Positions 51,169-61,184 of a stretch of 64,000 nucleotides of DNA are shown here, piece after piece. How positions within the stretch are numbered: position 1 is the stretch's first letter; the number at the start of each line of letters is the position of its first letter. The notes under the pieces were generated by a model. The model was not told where the DNA came from. It made no database searches and was given only the letters and a program-made list of their open reading frames with translations. Position numbers and translations under genes: made by a program. The stretch is from Actinomycetota bacterium. GTDB lineage: Bacteria; Actinomycetota; Acidimicrobiia; Acidimicrobiales; AC-14. The DNA lies in contig JBFMCT010000007.1 of assembly GCA_040754375.1 (NCBI GenBank), positions 1 to 64,000 on the forward strand. Reading direction: 5' to 3'.

Positions 51169-52275
51169 ATGAGAGACTTCTCTGACGACCTGGCCGCGTT
51201 GCGGCGGCGGCTCGGCGAGGCGGGGCGCGACCTCGACCTCGCCAGCAAGCGCGAGCGCCTGCTCAAGCTCGAGGAACAGGCCTCCGACCCCGAGCTGTGG
51301 AACGACGCCGAGCGGGCCCGGGCCGTCACCACCGAGATGTCACGAGCGCGCGACGACGTCGAGATGATCGACCGCTTGGAGGCCAGGCTCTCCGACCTCG
51401 AGGTGCTCCACGAGCTGGGCCGGGAGGAGGACGACGAGTCGGTCGAGGGCGAGCTGGTCGAGGGCATGGCTGCTCTCGACCGGGAGCTGGGCGCGCTCGA
51501 GCTCCGCTCGCTGTTCTCGGGCGAGCACGACGAGCGTGACGCCCTGTGCGAGGTCCATTCCGGTGCGGGTGGGACCGACGCCCAGGACTGGGCCGAGATG
51601 CTGCTGCGCATGTACCTGCGCTGGGCCGAGCAGCGGGGGTTCGCGGTCGAGCTCGACGAGGTGACCGCGGGCGGGGAGGCGGGCATCTCCTCGGCCACCT
51701 TCATCGTCAAGGGCCGCTTCGCCTACGGCTTGCTCCAGTCCGAGAAGGGCGTCCACCGCCTGGTGCGCATCTCGCCGTTCGACTCCCAGGCCCGGCGCCA
51801 CACGGCCTTCGCCTCCTTCGACGCCGTCCCGTTCCTCGAGGACGTGAGCGACGAGGTGCAGATCGACGAGAAGGACCTGCGCATCGACACCTATCGCTCG
51901 TCGGGCGCCGGGGGCCAGCACGTCAACGTCACGGACTCGGCCGTGCGCATCACCCACGAGCCGTCGGGGATCGTGGTCGCCGTCCAGAACGAGCGCAGCC
52001 AGCACCAGAACAAGGCCAAGGCCCTCCAGATCCTGGCCGCCAAGCTGGCCGAGCGGGCCCGGGAGGAGCGCCGCAAGGAGATGGAGGCCTTCTCGGGCGA
52101 GCAGCGCGAGGTCGCCTGGGGCAGCCAGATCCGGTCCTACGTCCTGCAGCCCTACCAGCTGGTCAAAGACCTGCGTACCGACCACGAGGTGGGCAACGTC
52201 GGGGCCGTGCTCGACGGTGCCATCGACCCCTTCATCGAGGCCTACCTGCACTGGCGCCGTCGCGGCCGGGACTGA
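51169..52275 (+). CDS. prfB: Peptide chain release factor 2
   Basis: Terminates translation at UGA and UAA. 368 aa. The RF2-specific codon-recognition motif SPF is in RISPFDSQARRHTAFASFDA, and the catalytic GGQ is in SSGAGGQHVNVTDSAVRITH. The N-terminus reads through without an in-frame TGA, so the programmed frameshift seen in many bacteria is absent. ATG 51169 follows GGAAGGGG closely. It lies between secA and ftsE, as in several actinobacteria (prfB-ftsE). Confidence 0.97.
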   Translation: MRDFSDDLAALRRRLGEAGRDLDLASKRERLLKLEEQASDPELWNDAERARAVTTEMSRARDDVEMIDRLEARLSDLEVLHELGREEDDESVEGELVEGMAALDRELGALELRSLFSGEHDERDALCEVHSGAGGTDAQDWAEMLLRMYLRWAEQRGFAVELDEVTAGGEAGISSATFIVKGRFAYGLLQSEKGVHRLVRISPFDSQARRHTAFASFDAVPFLEDVSDEVQIDEKDLRIDTYRSSGAGGQHVNVTDSAVRITHEPSGIVVAVQNERSQHQNKAKALQILAAKLAERAREERRKEMEAFSGEQREVAWGSQIRSYVLQPYQLVKDLRTDHEVGNVGAVLDGAIDPFIEAYLHWRRRGRD

Positions 52276-52293
52276 AACCTGTGAAGGGCTCCC

Positions 52294-52321
52294 TTGATCG
52301 CCCAGGTCAGCCTGTTATCCT
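52294..52321 (+). promoter_or_regulatory. SigA-type promoter for ftsEX
   Basis: TTGATC (52294-52299), 16-nt spacer, TATCCT (52316-52321), 66 nt before the ftsE start. It is the best two-element promoter in the window. Confidence 0.55.
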
Positions 52322-52387
52322 TCGCCGTCGGCCCGGCTCGAGGTCGGCCGCCAATTTGCCCTACGAGACCGCCCCCTCGGAGAGCCC

Positions 52388-53074
52388 TTGATCCGCCTCG
52401 AGAACGTCCAGAAGACGTACAAGGGAAACGTCGTCGCTCTGCGTGACGTCTCCATCGACATCCAGAAGCAGGAGTTCGTGTTCCTCGTGGGACCGACGGG
52501 CTCCGGCAAGTCGACGCTGATCCGTCTTCTGATCAAAGAAGACACCCCCGACGCCGGCCGTATCTGGGTCGCGGGCAAAGACATCGGCCGGCTGAGCTCG
52601 TGGAAGGTCCCGCTCCTGCGGCGCAACATCGGCTGCGTCTTCCAGGACTTCAAGCTCCTGCCCAACAAGACGGCCTACGAGAACGTGGCTTTCGCCCTCG
52701 AGGTGATCGGTCGCCCCCACCACGTCATCGCCGCCCAGGTGCCCCAGGTCCTCGACCTGGTGGGCCTGTCCAAGAAGGCCAACCACCTGCCCGGGGAGCT
52801 CTCCGGCGGTGAGCAGCAGAGGGTGTCGATCGCCCGGGCGTTCGTCAACCGCCCCCTGATCCTTCTGGCCGACGAGCCCACCGGCAACCTCGACCCCTCC
52901 ACCTCGGTGGGCATCATGCGCCTGCTCGACCGCATCAACCGCACGGGCACCACGGTGGTGATGGCTACCCACGACTCCGGGATCGTCGACACCATGCGCC
53001 GCCGGGTGATCGAGCTCGACCGCGGGCACCTGGTCCGTGACCAGGCGCGCGGGGTCTACGGGGCGTTCACCTAG
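52388..53074 (+). CDS. ftsE: Cell division ATP-binding protein FtsE
   Basis: ATPase of the FtsEX complex, which couples cytokinesis to peptidoglycan hydrolysis at the septum. 228 aa. Walker [17 protein letters not shown]-loop [20 protein letters not shown], signature [15 protein letters not shown], Walker [16 protein letters not shown]-loop [17 protein letters not shown] 52388 has GGAG 5 nt upstream. ftsX follows after 37 nt. Confidence 0.95.
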   Translation: MIRLENVQKTYKGNVVALRDVSIDIQKQEFVFLVGPTGSGKSTLIRLLIKEDTPDAGRIWVAGKDIGRLSSWKVPLLRRNIGCVFQDFKLLPNKTAYENVAFALEVIGRPHHVIAAQVPQVLDLVGLSKKANHLPGELSGGEQQRVSIARAFVNRPLILLADEPTGNLDPSTSVGIMRLLDRINRTGTTVVMATHDSGIVDTMRRRVIELDRGHLVRDQARGVYGAFT

Positions 53075-53111
53075 TGGCTGGCGCGGCGCGAATCACACCG
53101 GTCGCCTAGAT

Positions 53112-54005
53112 ATGGCGATCAAGCTCGACTACATCACCAAAGAGACGGTCACCAACCTCCGTCGCAACCTCTCGATGGCGTCGGCCGCCCTGCTCACCGT
53201 GGCCGTGTCGCTCACGCTCGTGGGCGGTGCCCTGCTCGTCAAGCGGGGGGTGGAGAGGGCCACCATCCAGTGGCGGGGCAACGTCGAGCTGTCGATCTTC
53301 ATGAAACCGGAGGCGACCCAGCAGGAGCTGGAGGCCGTCAACCGCCAGCTCGAGGCCATGCCCGAGGTCAACCGGTTCCGCTACGTCGACAAGGCCCAGG
53401 CCTACGACGAGTTCAAGCTGATCTTCGCCAACGAGCCCGACCTGCGCGACAGCCTCACCGTCGACCAGGTCCCGCCTTCCTACCGGGTGGTGCCCAAGCA
53501 GGCCGAGCAGACCAAGCTCATCGGGGGCCGCTTCGACAACACCGCGGGCGTGCTCCGGGTGAGCTATGCCGCCGAGGAGGTCGATGCCCTCGTTTCGGTC
53601 ACCAACTTCCTGCAGATCATGCTGTGGGCCGTGGCCCTGGTGCTGCTCCTGGCCGCCTCTTTGCTGATCCTGAACACCATCCGCATGGCCATCTTCGCCC
53701 GGCGGCGGGAGGTCTCGATCATGAAGTTGGTGGGGGCCACCAACTGGTTCATACGCCTCCCGTTCATGTTCGAGGGCCTCTTACAGGGGTTAGCCGGAGC
53801 GGCCATGGCCTTCGGGGTGGTGTGGGTGGGCCGCGGCGTGATCGAGAGCCGGGTGGCCAGCGCCAACAACGACATCCAGCTGTTCAAGCAGTTCCTGGTG
53901 ACCAACAACGACGTGATGGGGACGGGGATCTTCCTTCTGCTGGTGGGGGTGATCGTCGGGACCGTGGGTTCGGCCTTGGCCGTGAGCCGCTTCCTCGACG
54001 TCTGA
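53112..54005 (+). CDS. ftsX: Cell division protein FtsX
   Basis: Membrane subunit of FtsEX, 297 aa. It starts MAIKLDYITKETVTNLRRNL, has four helices (residues ~25-45, ~175-200, ~225-250, ~265-290) and a large extracytoplasmic loop after helix 1 (NVELSIFMKPEATQQELEAV to QVPPSYRVVPKQAEQTKLIG) that would bind the hydrolase activator. MAIFARRREVSIMKLVGATN is the cytoplasmic coupling helix. A coiled-coil M23 peptidase gene follows 73 nt downstream; smpB, often next, is absent. Confidence 0.94.
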   Translation: MAIKLDYITKETVTNLRRNLSMASAALLTVAVSLTLVGGALLVKRGVERATIQWRGNVELSIFMKPEATQQELEAVNRQLEAMPEVNRFRYVDKAQAYDEFKLIFANEPDLRDSLTVDQVPPSYRVVPKQAEQTKLIGGRFDNTAGVLRVSYAAEEVDALVSVTNFLQIMLWAVALVLLLAASLLILNTIRMAIFARRREVSIMKLVGATNWFIRLPFMFEGLLQGLAGAAMAFGVVWVGRGVIESRVASANNDIQLFKQFLVTNNDVMGTGIFLLLVGVIVGTVGSALAVSRFLDV

Positions 54006-54065
54006 CCCGGGTGGTGGACGGCCCGCGCCCGCGGGCCGGCCCTTCTATCGAGTGCCTGATGTTGC

Positions 54066-54071
54066 TACCGT
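54066..54071 (+). promoter_or_regulatory. -10 element TACCGT of the M23 peptidase gene (leaderless)
   Basis: TACCGT, 7 nt, then GTG 54079; no ribosome-binding site. It gives the hydrolase gene its own promoter besides any read-through from ftsX. Confidence 0.5.
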
Positions 54072-54078
54072 GCACAAA

Positions 54079-55368
54079 GTGATTCATGGGGGACGCCGGG
54101 GAGGCCCGGCGGGGGCGGTGCTGGCGGCTCTCGCCGTCGTCGTGGCCACGATGACGCCGACGCTCACCGCGTCCGCCCAGAGTGAGGCCGACAAGCGGCG
54201 GGTGGACGAGCAGATCTCGTCCACCCGGGCGCAGGCCCAGGAGGCCTCCGAGGCCGAGGCCAAGCTTCTCACCGAGCTGGATGCGGCATCGGCCGCCAAG
54301 CGCGAGCTCGACGCCAAGGTGGGGGCCATCGACGCCCAGATCAGCGCCGTGCAGCGCAACCTCAACGCCGCCGAGGCCCACCTGGCCGAGGCCGAGGGGG
54401 AGCAGCGGGGGGCCGAGGAGCGGCTGTCGAGGACGCACGAGGAGCTGGAGGAGTCCCGCCGCCGGCTGGCCCTCTACGCGATCGCCGCCTACACCGGCCA
54501 GTCCCAGGCCACCCAGTTCATCCAGACGGCCCTCAAGGCGGGCTCCATGGACGAGCTGGTGGCCAAGCGCAGCTACCTCAAGGCGGTGGGCAACACCCAG
54601 GCCGAGGTGATCGCCAACGACGAGCGACTGCGTGACCAGGTCAAGGACCAGGCCAAGGAACTGGCCAAGCTGACCGAGGAGGCCGCCGGCCAGCGCGACG
54701 CGGTGGCCACCGAACGGGCCAAGCTCCAGGTCACCCGCGACGCCGAGGCGGCCGTGCAGTCGGAGATGGCCGTGGCCGTGGCCCGCATCGACTCGCTCCA
54801 CGACGAGGCGGTGGCCCGCAAGACCGAGTTCGAGACCCAGGTCCGGGAGCTGGAGGCCCAGTCGGCGGCCATCGAGGCGACCCTGCGCCGGCGAGCCGAG
54901 GAGCAACGGGCCGCAGCCGCGGCGGCGGCCGCGGCCGGGCCGGCATCGGCGGCCGCCCCCACGGCGGCCGCCGTGCCCGGGGCCGGCGGGCTCGTCAACC
55001 CTGTACCCGGGGCACCCATCACCTCGCCCTTCGGCTACCGGGTGCACCCCATCTACGGGGACTCCCGGCTGCATACCGGCATCGACATCGGGGCCTCCGA
55101 GGGCACCCCCATCCGGGCCTCGGGCGGCGGGGTGGTCGTGAGTGCCGGGTGGATCAGCGGTTACGGCAACGCCACCATCGTCGATCACGGTGGCGGGCTG
55201 GCCACCCTCTACGCCCACCAGAGCTCCATGGCCGTGTCCGCCGGCCAGCAGGTCTCCCAAGGCCAGGTCATCGGCCGGGTGGGCTGCACGGGTTCCTGTA
55301 CCGGCCCCCACCTCCACTTCGAGGTCCGGGTGAACGGGGCCCCCGTGAACCCGATGTCCTACATCTGA
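54079..55368 (+). CDS. Secreted coiled-coil M23 peptidase (EnvC/PcsB-like)
   Basis: 429 aa. Signal peptide GAVLAALAVVVATMTPTLTA, cleaved near SAQSEA. Residues ~35-285 form long amphipathic coiled coils rich in Ala/Glu/Arg, like EnvC and PcsB. After an Ala-rich linker comes the M23 domain: ITSPFGYRVHPIYGDSRLHT with HTGIDI (zinc His and Asp) and CTGPHLHFEVRVNGAPVNP (HxH). All zinc ligands are present, unlike degenerate EnvC, so it may cut peptidoglycan directly. Its position after ftsX and its domain order suggest it is the hydrolase controlled by FtsEX. A short terminal Cys pair is seen in VGCTGSCTG. Confidence 0.9.
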   Translation: MIHGGRRGGPAGAVLAALAVVVATMTPTLTASAQSEADKRRVDEQISSTRAQAQEASEAEAKLLTELDAASAAKRELDAKVGAIDAQISAVQRNLNAAEAHLAEAEGEQRGAEERLSRTHEELEESRRRLALYAIAAYTGQSQATQFIQTALKAGSMDELVAKRSYLKAVGNTQAEVIANDERLRDQVKDQAKELAKLTEEAAGQRDAVATERAKLQVTRDAEAAVQSEMAVAVARIDSLHDEAVARKTEFETQVRELEAQSAAIEATLRRRAEEQRAAAAAAAAAGPASAAAPTAAAVPGAGGLVNPVPGAPITSPFGYRVHPIYGDSRLHTGIDIGASEGTPIRASGGGVVVSAGWISGYGNATIVDHGGGLATLYAHQSSMAVSAGQQVSQGQVIGRVGCTGSCTGPHLHFEVRVNGAPVNPMSYI

Positions 55369-55381
55369 CCCGGTCCCGGGT

Positions 55382-56002
55382 CTACGGGCGGCGGCGGGCC
55401 GAGGTGGGGGGTGCCCAGGTGGCCAGGAGGTCGGCCCGCCGTTCGAGCCACTCCTCGGCGGTGATGGCGTAGCGGACGTGGTCCTCCCAAACGCCGTTGA
55501 TGGCGAGGTAGCGCAGGGCCACGCCCTCGTCGCGAAGCCCGAGCTTCTCGACGACGCGGCGGCTGGCGTGGTTGCGGGGGATGATGGCGACCTGGAGCCG
55601 GTGAAGGCCGATCTCGTCGAAGGCGAAGCGGGCGGCCACGATCAGCGCCTCGGGCACGTAACCGTTGCCGGCCCGGGCCTGGTCGATCCAGTACCCCACG
55701 TAGGCGTTCTGGAACGGGCCTCGTTGCACGCCCGAGAGGTTCATCTCGCCCGCGAAGCGGCCCTCGACGAAGATCCCGAACCCGTACCCGGTGCCCAGTT
55801 GCCACTCCCGCTCCCGGGCGCCGCAGCGGGCGCCGAAGGCGGTCCGGTCGATGGCCTCGTTGGGGAACCCCTCCGGGGGTCGAGGCTCCCACTTGGTGAG
55901 CCAGTCGACGTTGCGGTGCCGCACCTCGCGCCACTGCTCGAAATCGTGGGACACGAGGGGCCGCAGGACGACTCGCCGCCCCCGCAGTTCGACCCGGGGC
56001 AT
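55382..56002 (-). CDS. GNAT N-acetyltransferase (RimJ/RimL type)
   Basis: 206 aa. It shows VELRGRRVVLRPLVSHDFEQ, FAGEMNLSGVQRGPFQNAYV, GYWIDQARAGNGYVPEALIV (acetyl-CoA loop), GLHRLQVAIIPRNHASRRVV and EKLGLRDEGVALRYLAINGV, the usual RimJ-like order. Likely substrate is the N-terminus of a ribosomal or other protein; this cannot be fixed. ATG 56002 overlaps the ppx stop (ATGA). It is the last gene of the eno operon. Confidence 0.9.
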   Translation of the reverse strand: MPRVELRGRRVVLRPLVSHDFEQWREVRHRNVDWLTKWEPRPPEGFPNEAIDRTAFGARCGAREREWQLGTGYGFGIFVEGRFAGEMNLSGVQRGPFQNAYVGYWIDQARAGNGYVPEALIVAARFAFDEIGLHRLQVAIIPRNHASRRVVEKLGLRDEGVALRYLAINGVWEDHVRYAITAEEWLERRADLLATWAPPTSARRRP

Positions 56003-56970
56003 CAGCCGGGGGCGGCCGGGCCGCCCGTCCGTACCTCCAGCAGGCTGGCCACCAGCCCGTCGAGGATGTCGGACTCGCTGACCAGGCACTCGGCCAACTC
56101 GAAGTAGCGCATGACGGCCGCCAGCACCAGCACGCCACCGACGATCACGTCGGCCCGCTCGGGTTCCAGGCCGGGGTTGTGCACCCGATCGGCCCGGCGC
56201 TCGGTGGCCAGGGTGCGGAACACGTCCTCGACCGCTTCGCGGGTCAGCACGAAATGGTGGATGCGGGCCCGGTCATAGGTGGCCAGCCCCTGCTCGATGG
56301 CGGCCACGGTCGTGACGGTGCCGGCCAGGCCCACGAAGCGGCGGGCCTCGACGGCCGCCGGCAAGTCACGGGCCACGTCGTCGAGGTAGTCGCGCACGAC
56401 CGACAGGGCCTGGCTCAGCTCCACGGGCGTCGGGGGGTCGTGGTGGAGGAACTTCTCGGTGAGCCGGACGCAGCCGATGTCGACCGACACCCCGCCCTCG
56501 GGCTCGGTCGCGGTGCCGGCCGAGAACTCGGTGGACCCGCCTCCGATGTCGGCGACCAGGAACGGCCCGTCCCCTGGGTCGAGCTCGGCCGTGGCGCCCC
56601 GGAACGACAGGCGGGCCTCCTCGGCCCCGGTGAGAAGTTCGGGCCGGTACCCGGTGGCCTGCTCGGCGGCGTCGAAGAGCTCGTCGCAGTTGGCCGCGTC
56701 CCGGGCGGCCGACGTGGCCACCACCCGAGCCCGGGTGACGCCCGCGGCGGCCATGGCCGCGCCGTAGTCTTCGAGGACGGCGACCGTGCGGGCCACGGCC
56801 GCGGGGGCCAGCCGACCGGCGGCGTCGACCCCCTGGCCGAGTCGGGTGATGGTCATGCGCCGGTCGATTGCCCGCCCGTCGGCGCCCGCGATCAGAAGCC
56901 GCGTCGAGTTCGTGCCACAGTCGATGGCCGCTACCGGCCCCCGGTCATCGCCGGGCCCTGGGGAGGTCAT
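56002..56970 (-). CDS. ppx: Exopolyphosphatase/pppGpp phosphohydrolase family protein
   Basis: 322 aa, Ppx/GppA fold without the C-terminal HD domain, as in the short actinobacterial type. Motifs: VAAIDCGTNSTRLLIAGADG, TRLGQGVDAAGRLAPAAVAR, VVATSAARDAANCDELFDAA, LTGAEEARLSFRGATAELDP, FLVADIGGGSTEF and FVGLAGTVTTVAAIEQGL. It releases phosphate from polyphosphate or pppGpp. It is coupled at both ends by 4-nt overlaps, with DUF501 upstream. Confidence 0.93.
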   Translation of the reverse strand: MTSPGPGDDRGPVAAIDCGTNSTRLLIAGADGRAIDRRMTITRLGQGVDAAGRLAPAAVARTVAVLEDYGAAMAAAGVTRARVVATSAARDAANCDELFDAAEQATGYRPELLTGAEEARLSFRGATAELDPGDGPFLVADIGGGSTEFSAGTATEPEGGVSVDIGCVRLTEKFLHHDPPTPVELSQALSVVRDYLDDVARDLPAAVEARRFVGLAGTVTTVAAIEQGLATYDRARIHHFVLTREAVEDVFRTLATERRADRVHNPGLEPERADVIVGGVLVLAAVMRYFELAECLVSESDILDGLVASLLEVRTGGPAAPG

Positions 56971-57422
56971 GGTTGGGCCTCGGGGTGCAGGCGGGCGGCT
57001 ACCCACCGGCCCACCGGGTCGTCGCCCCCGGCCAAGTGCCAGGCCAGGTGAGCATGAAGGCACTTCACGCCCTTGCGTGTGCCCCCGACCCCTCCTGCGG
57101 GCCGCGGACCGGCGTAGCCGGTGGGCAGGGCGGCGTCGCGTTCGGCCGCGTAGCGGGCATGGGCACCCGCGAGCTCGTCGGGGTCGACCTCGTCGGCCGC
57201 GGCCCGCACGCCGCCTGCCGCCTCGATCCCGCTCACCGCCTTGCGCAGGTCGGAGCCCACCAGCCAGTAACGGGTGGGCATCGGGGTGCCGTCGTCGAGC
57301 AGAGGGTCATTGCGGATGACCACCGGGGCGCCCGTGCCGTCGCGCACGACGACCTCGTAGGCTCCCTGCGGTTCCCGGCCCAGGAGGGCGGCCACCTCCG
57401 CCCGGTCCGGTGCCGCGCTCAC
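56967..57422 (-). CDS. DUF501 domain protein
   Basis: 151-aa conserved actinobacterial protein of unknown function. Features: VAALLGREPQGAYEVVVRDG, PMPTRYWLVGSDLRKAVSGI, AHARYAAERDAALP and the highly conserved GGVGGTRKGVKCLHAHLAWH, LAGGDDPVGRWVA. The Cys-x-His-x-His cluster could bind a metal. It normally lies between ftsB and ppx; here DUF72 is inserted before it. GTG 57422 overlaps the DUF72 stop. Confidence 0.9.
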   Translation of the reverse strand: MSAAPDRAEVAALLGREPQGAYEVVVRDGTGAPVVIRNDPLLDDGTPMPTRYWLVGSDLRKAVSGIEAAGGVRAAADEVDPDELAGAHARYAAERDAALPTGYAGPRPAGGVGGTRKGVKCLHAHLAWHLAGGDDPVGRWVAARLHPEAQP

Positions 57423-58159
57423 ACTCCCTCCAGCCTGCTCACAAGCCCATGAGCGTACCGGGGGCCGTCGCCGTGCTCGTCGTGCTTGACGAAGGCGTAC
57501 ACGTCGCGACCGCCCGCGGCCTCGTTGGCCAACCTCTCGGCCCAGCGGTCGAGGCCGGCCTCGTCGTAGGCGGCCCGCCGGAGGCGGAAGTAGGCGACCG
57601 CCCCCGGGGCGGGCCGGCGGAGGGCGGGCTGGTCGAGAGCGGGGCCGCCGCCGGTCCCAGGGTCGTCGCGGTCGACCACGGCCAAGGCGGCGGCCGGCAC
57701 GTCGGCCAGGCGGTCGAGGACGTCGTCGACCCACCACTGCGGGCCCAGTTCGAGGACGCCGCCGGGCCGCCCGCCGCCGGCCCCGATGGCGGCCAGGAGG
57801 AGATCGAGACGGGCCAGGTCGGGCTTGAGGTGGGGCAGGACGTAGAGGACCGGGCCCATGCGGTCCCCCAGCGGGCCCAGGGCGTCGAGGAAGCCGGACA
57901 CCCGTTCGCCCGTCCCTTCGATATCGCGCCGGTGGGTGATGGCGGCGTGGGCCTTGGCCACGAAGCGGAAGCCATCGGGGACCTGCTCGGCCCATCGGGC
58001 CAGGGCGGGCCCCCGGGGCGCCTGGCGATGGGTGCTGTGGGCCTCCACAGCCGTGAACGTCTGGGAGTAGAGGCCCAGCATCTTGGCCGGGGGAGTGCGT
58101 ACGGGGTAGAAGGTGCCCTTCCATGACGGGTAGGACCACCCGCTGGTACCGATCCTCAC
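57419..58159 (-). CDS. DUF72 domain protein
   Basis: 246 aa, TIM-barrel-like DUF72 (YecE) family, biochemical role unknown. Features: MRIGTSGWSYPSWKGTFYPV, LGLYSQTFTAVEAHSTHRQA, FRFVAKAHAAITHRRDI, then AVAYFRLRRAAYDEAGLDRW and VYAFVKHDEHGDGPRYAHGL. The usual EVNSTFYR motif reads EAHSTHRQ here. GTG 58159 lies 29 nt after the ftsB stop and the end overlaps DUF501, so it is fully integrated into the operon. Confidence 0.88.
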   Translation of the reverse strand: MRIGTSGWSYPSWKGTFYPVRTPPAKMLGLYSQTFTAVEAHSTHRQAPRGPALARWAEQVPDGFRFVAKAHAAITHRRDIEGTGERVSGFLDALGPLGDRMGPVLYVLPHLKPDLARLDLLLAAIGAGGGRPGGVLELGPQWWVDDVLDRLADVPAAALAVVDRDDPGTGGGPALDQPALRRPAPGAVAYFRLRRAAYDEAGLDRWAERLANEAAGGRDVYAFVKHDEHGDGPRYAHGLVSRLEGV

Positions 58160-58187
58160 GGTTGCCAGGTGCCCACCCCTTCGGAGG

Positions 58188-59893
<1,706 letters not shown>

Positions 59894-60017
59894 TCAACAA
59901 TACCGCCCGGATGCCCAGGATCGGGCCCTCTCGGTCCGCTTCCCGGTCTGGACCACGGCCCATGTGGGGTAGACCAACCGCCATGGAACCCGTCGGCCAG
60001 GCTGGGATGCTGGTGCC

Positions 60018-61184
60018 TTGAACCTGTTCGACACCATCTTCCTGGTGGTGCTGGCCGGAGCCGTGGTCGGTGGTTACCGGGCCGGCTTCGTGACCCGCGC
60101 CGCCTCGTGGGTGGGGCTGGGCCTGGGGGTGGCGGCCGCCGTCATGGTCGCCCCCACCGTTCTGCGGGCCGTGGGCGACGCCATAGACCCCCAGTTCCGA
60201 GCCATGGTGACCGTCGGGCTCTTCCTCGTGCTGGCCAGCCTGGGAGCGACGCTGGGCGAGGTCGTCGGGGTCACGGTGCGACGCCTCATCCCCTTCGGGC
60301 CGGCCCGGGCCGTCGACCGGGCGGTGGGCGCCGGCTTCGCGGGGCTGGTCACCGTCGTGCTGCTGTGGCTCCTGCTGCCCGCCCTGTCAGAGGTGCCCGG
60401 CGAGGTCTCGTCCCAGGTCCGCAACTCGTCGGTGGCCCAGGTCGTGGACCGGGCCGCGCCCACGGCCCCCGGCCCCCTCCAGGCCCTGCGCAACCTCGTC
60501 CAGGACGCCGACTTCCCGCGGGTGTTCGAGGGACTCGGTCCCTCCCCCTCGACCGGCGAGCCGCCCGAGGCCAGCGGGCTCGACCCCGAGGTCGAGGCCC
60601 GGGTGGCGGAGTCGACGGTCCGCCTCAGCGGCACGGCCTGCAGGCGGGTGCTCCAGGGCAGCGGGTTCGTCCCCGAGCCCGGGATCGTGGTGACCAACGC
60701 CCACGTGGTCGCCGGGGTCACCGCCCCCACCGTGCAGACCCCGTCGGGGCGCCGCCTCGACGCCCAAGTGGTCGCCTTCGACCCCGACCGCGACCTGGCC
60801 GTGCTCCAGGTCGCCAACCTGGGAGCGGCCGCCCTGCCCACGGCCGAGCCCGAGGTGGGCGGGGACGGGGCCGTCTTCGGCCACCCCGGAGGCCAGGTGC
60901 AGCTCGAAGTCTCCCCGGCCCGGGTCGAGCGCCGGATGAACGCCGTGGGGCGCAACATCTACGACGACGAGCTCGTGCGCCGGGACGTGCTCGTCCTCGC
61001 CTCGCGGCTGGCGCCCGGCGATTCGGGCGGTGCCCTGGTGAACACCAGCGGCGAGGTGATCGGCGTGGCCTTTGCCATTGCCCCCGACCGGCCGGGCACG
61101 GCCTACGCCGTCAGCAGCGCCGAGCTTCAGACCGTGCTCGATATGCCCCGCTCGCCCGTCTCCACGGGGCCGTGCATCAGGTGA
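60018..61184 (+). CDS. MarP-like membrane serine protease (CvpA + trypsin domains)
   Basis: 388 aa. Four N-terminal helices make a CvpA/colicin V-type domain (NLFDTIFLVVLAGAVVGGYR on). The C-terminal chymotrypsin-like protease faces outward: His in VVTNAHVVAGVTAPTVQT, Asp in FDPDRDLAVLQVANLG, Ser in LAPGDSGGALVNTSGEVIGV. Cys residues in GTACRRVLQ and at the C-terminus (TGPCIR) match the regulatory disulfide region of mycobacterial MarP, which protects cells from acid and oxidative stress. TTG 60018 is the only start before FDTIF. It converges with the acetoacetyl-CoA synthetase gene, overlapping by 8 bp. Confidence 0.93.
   Translation: MNLFDTIFLVVLAGAVVGGYRAGFVTRAASWVGLGLGVAAAVMVAPTVLRAVGDAIDPQFRAMVTVGLFLVLASLGATLGEVVGVTVRRLIPFGPARAVDRAVGAGFAGLVTVVLLWLLLPALSEVPGEVSSQVRNSSVAQVVDRAAPTAPGPLQALRNLVQDADFPRVFEGLGPSPSTGEPPEASGLDPEVEARVAESTVRLSGTACRRVLQGSGFVPEPGIVVTNAHVVAGVTAPTVQTPSGRRLDAQVVAFDPDRDLAVLQVANLGAAALPTAEPEVGGDGAVFGHPGGQVQLEVSPARVERRMNAVGRNIYDDELVRRDVLVLASRLAPGDSGGALVNTSGEVIGVAFAIAPDRPGTAYAVSSAELQTVLDMPRSPVSTGPCIR

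Noticed and set aside
51169-51260. Programmed +1 frameshift in prfB
   Set aside because: The frame is continuous from ATG 51169 with no in-frame TGA near codon 25.
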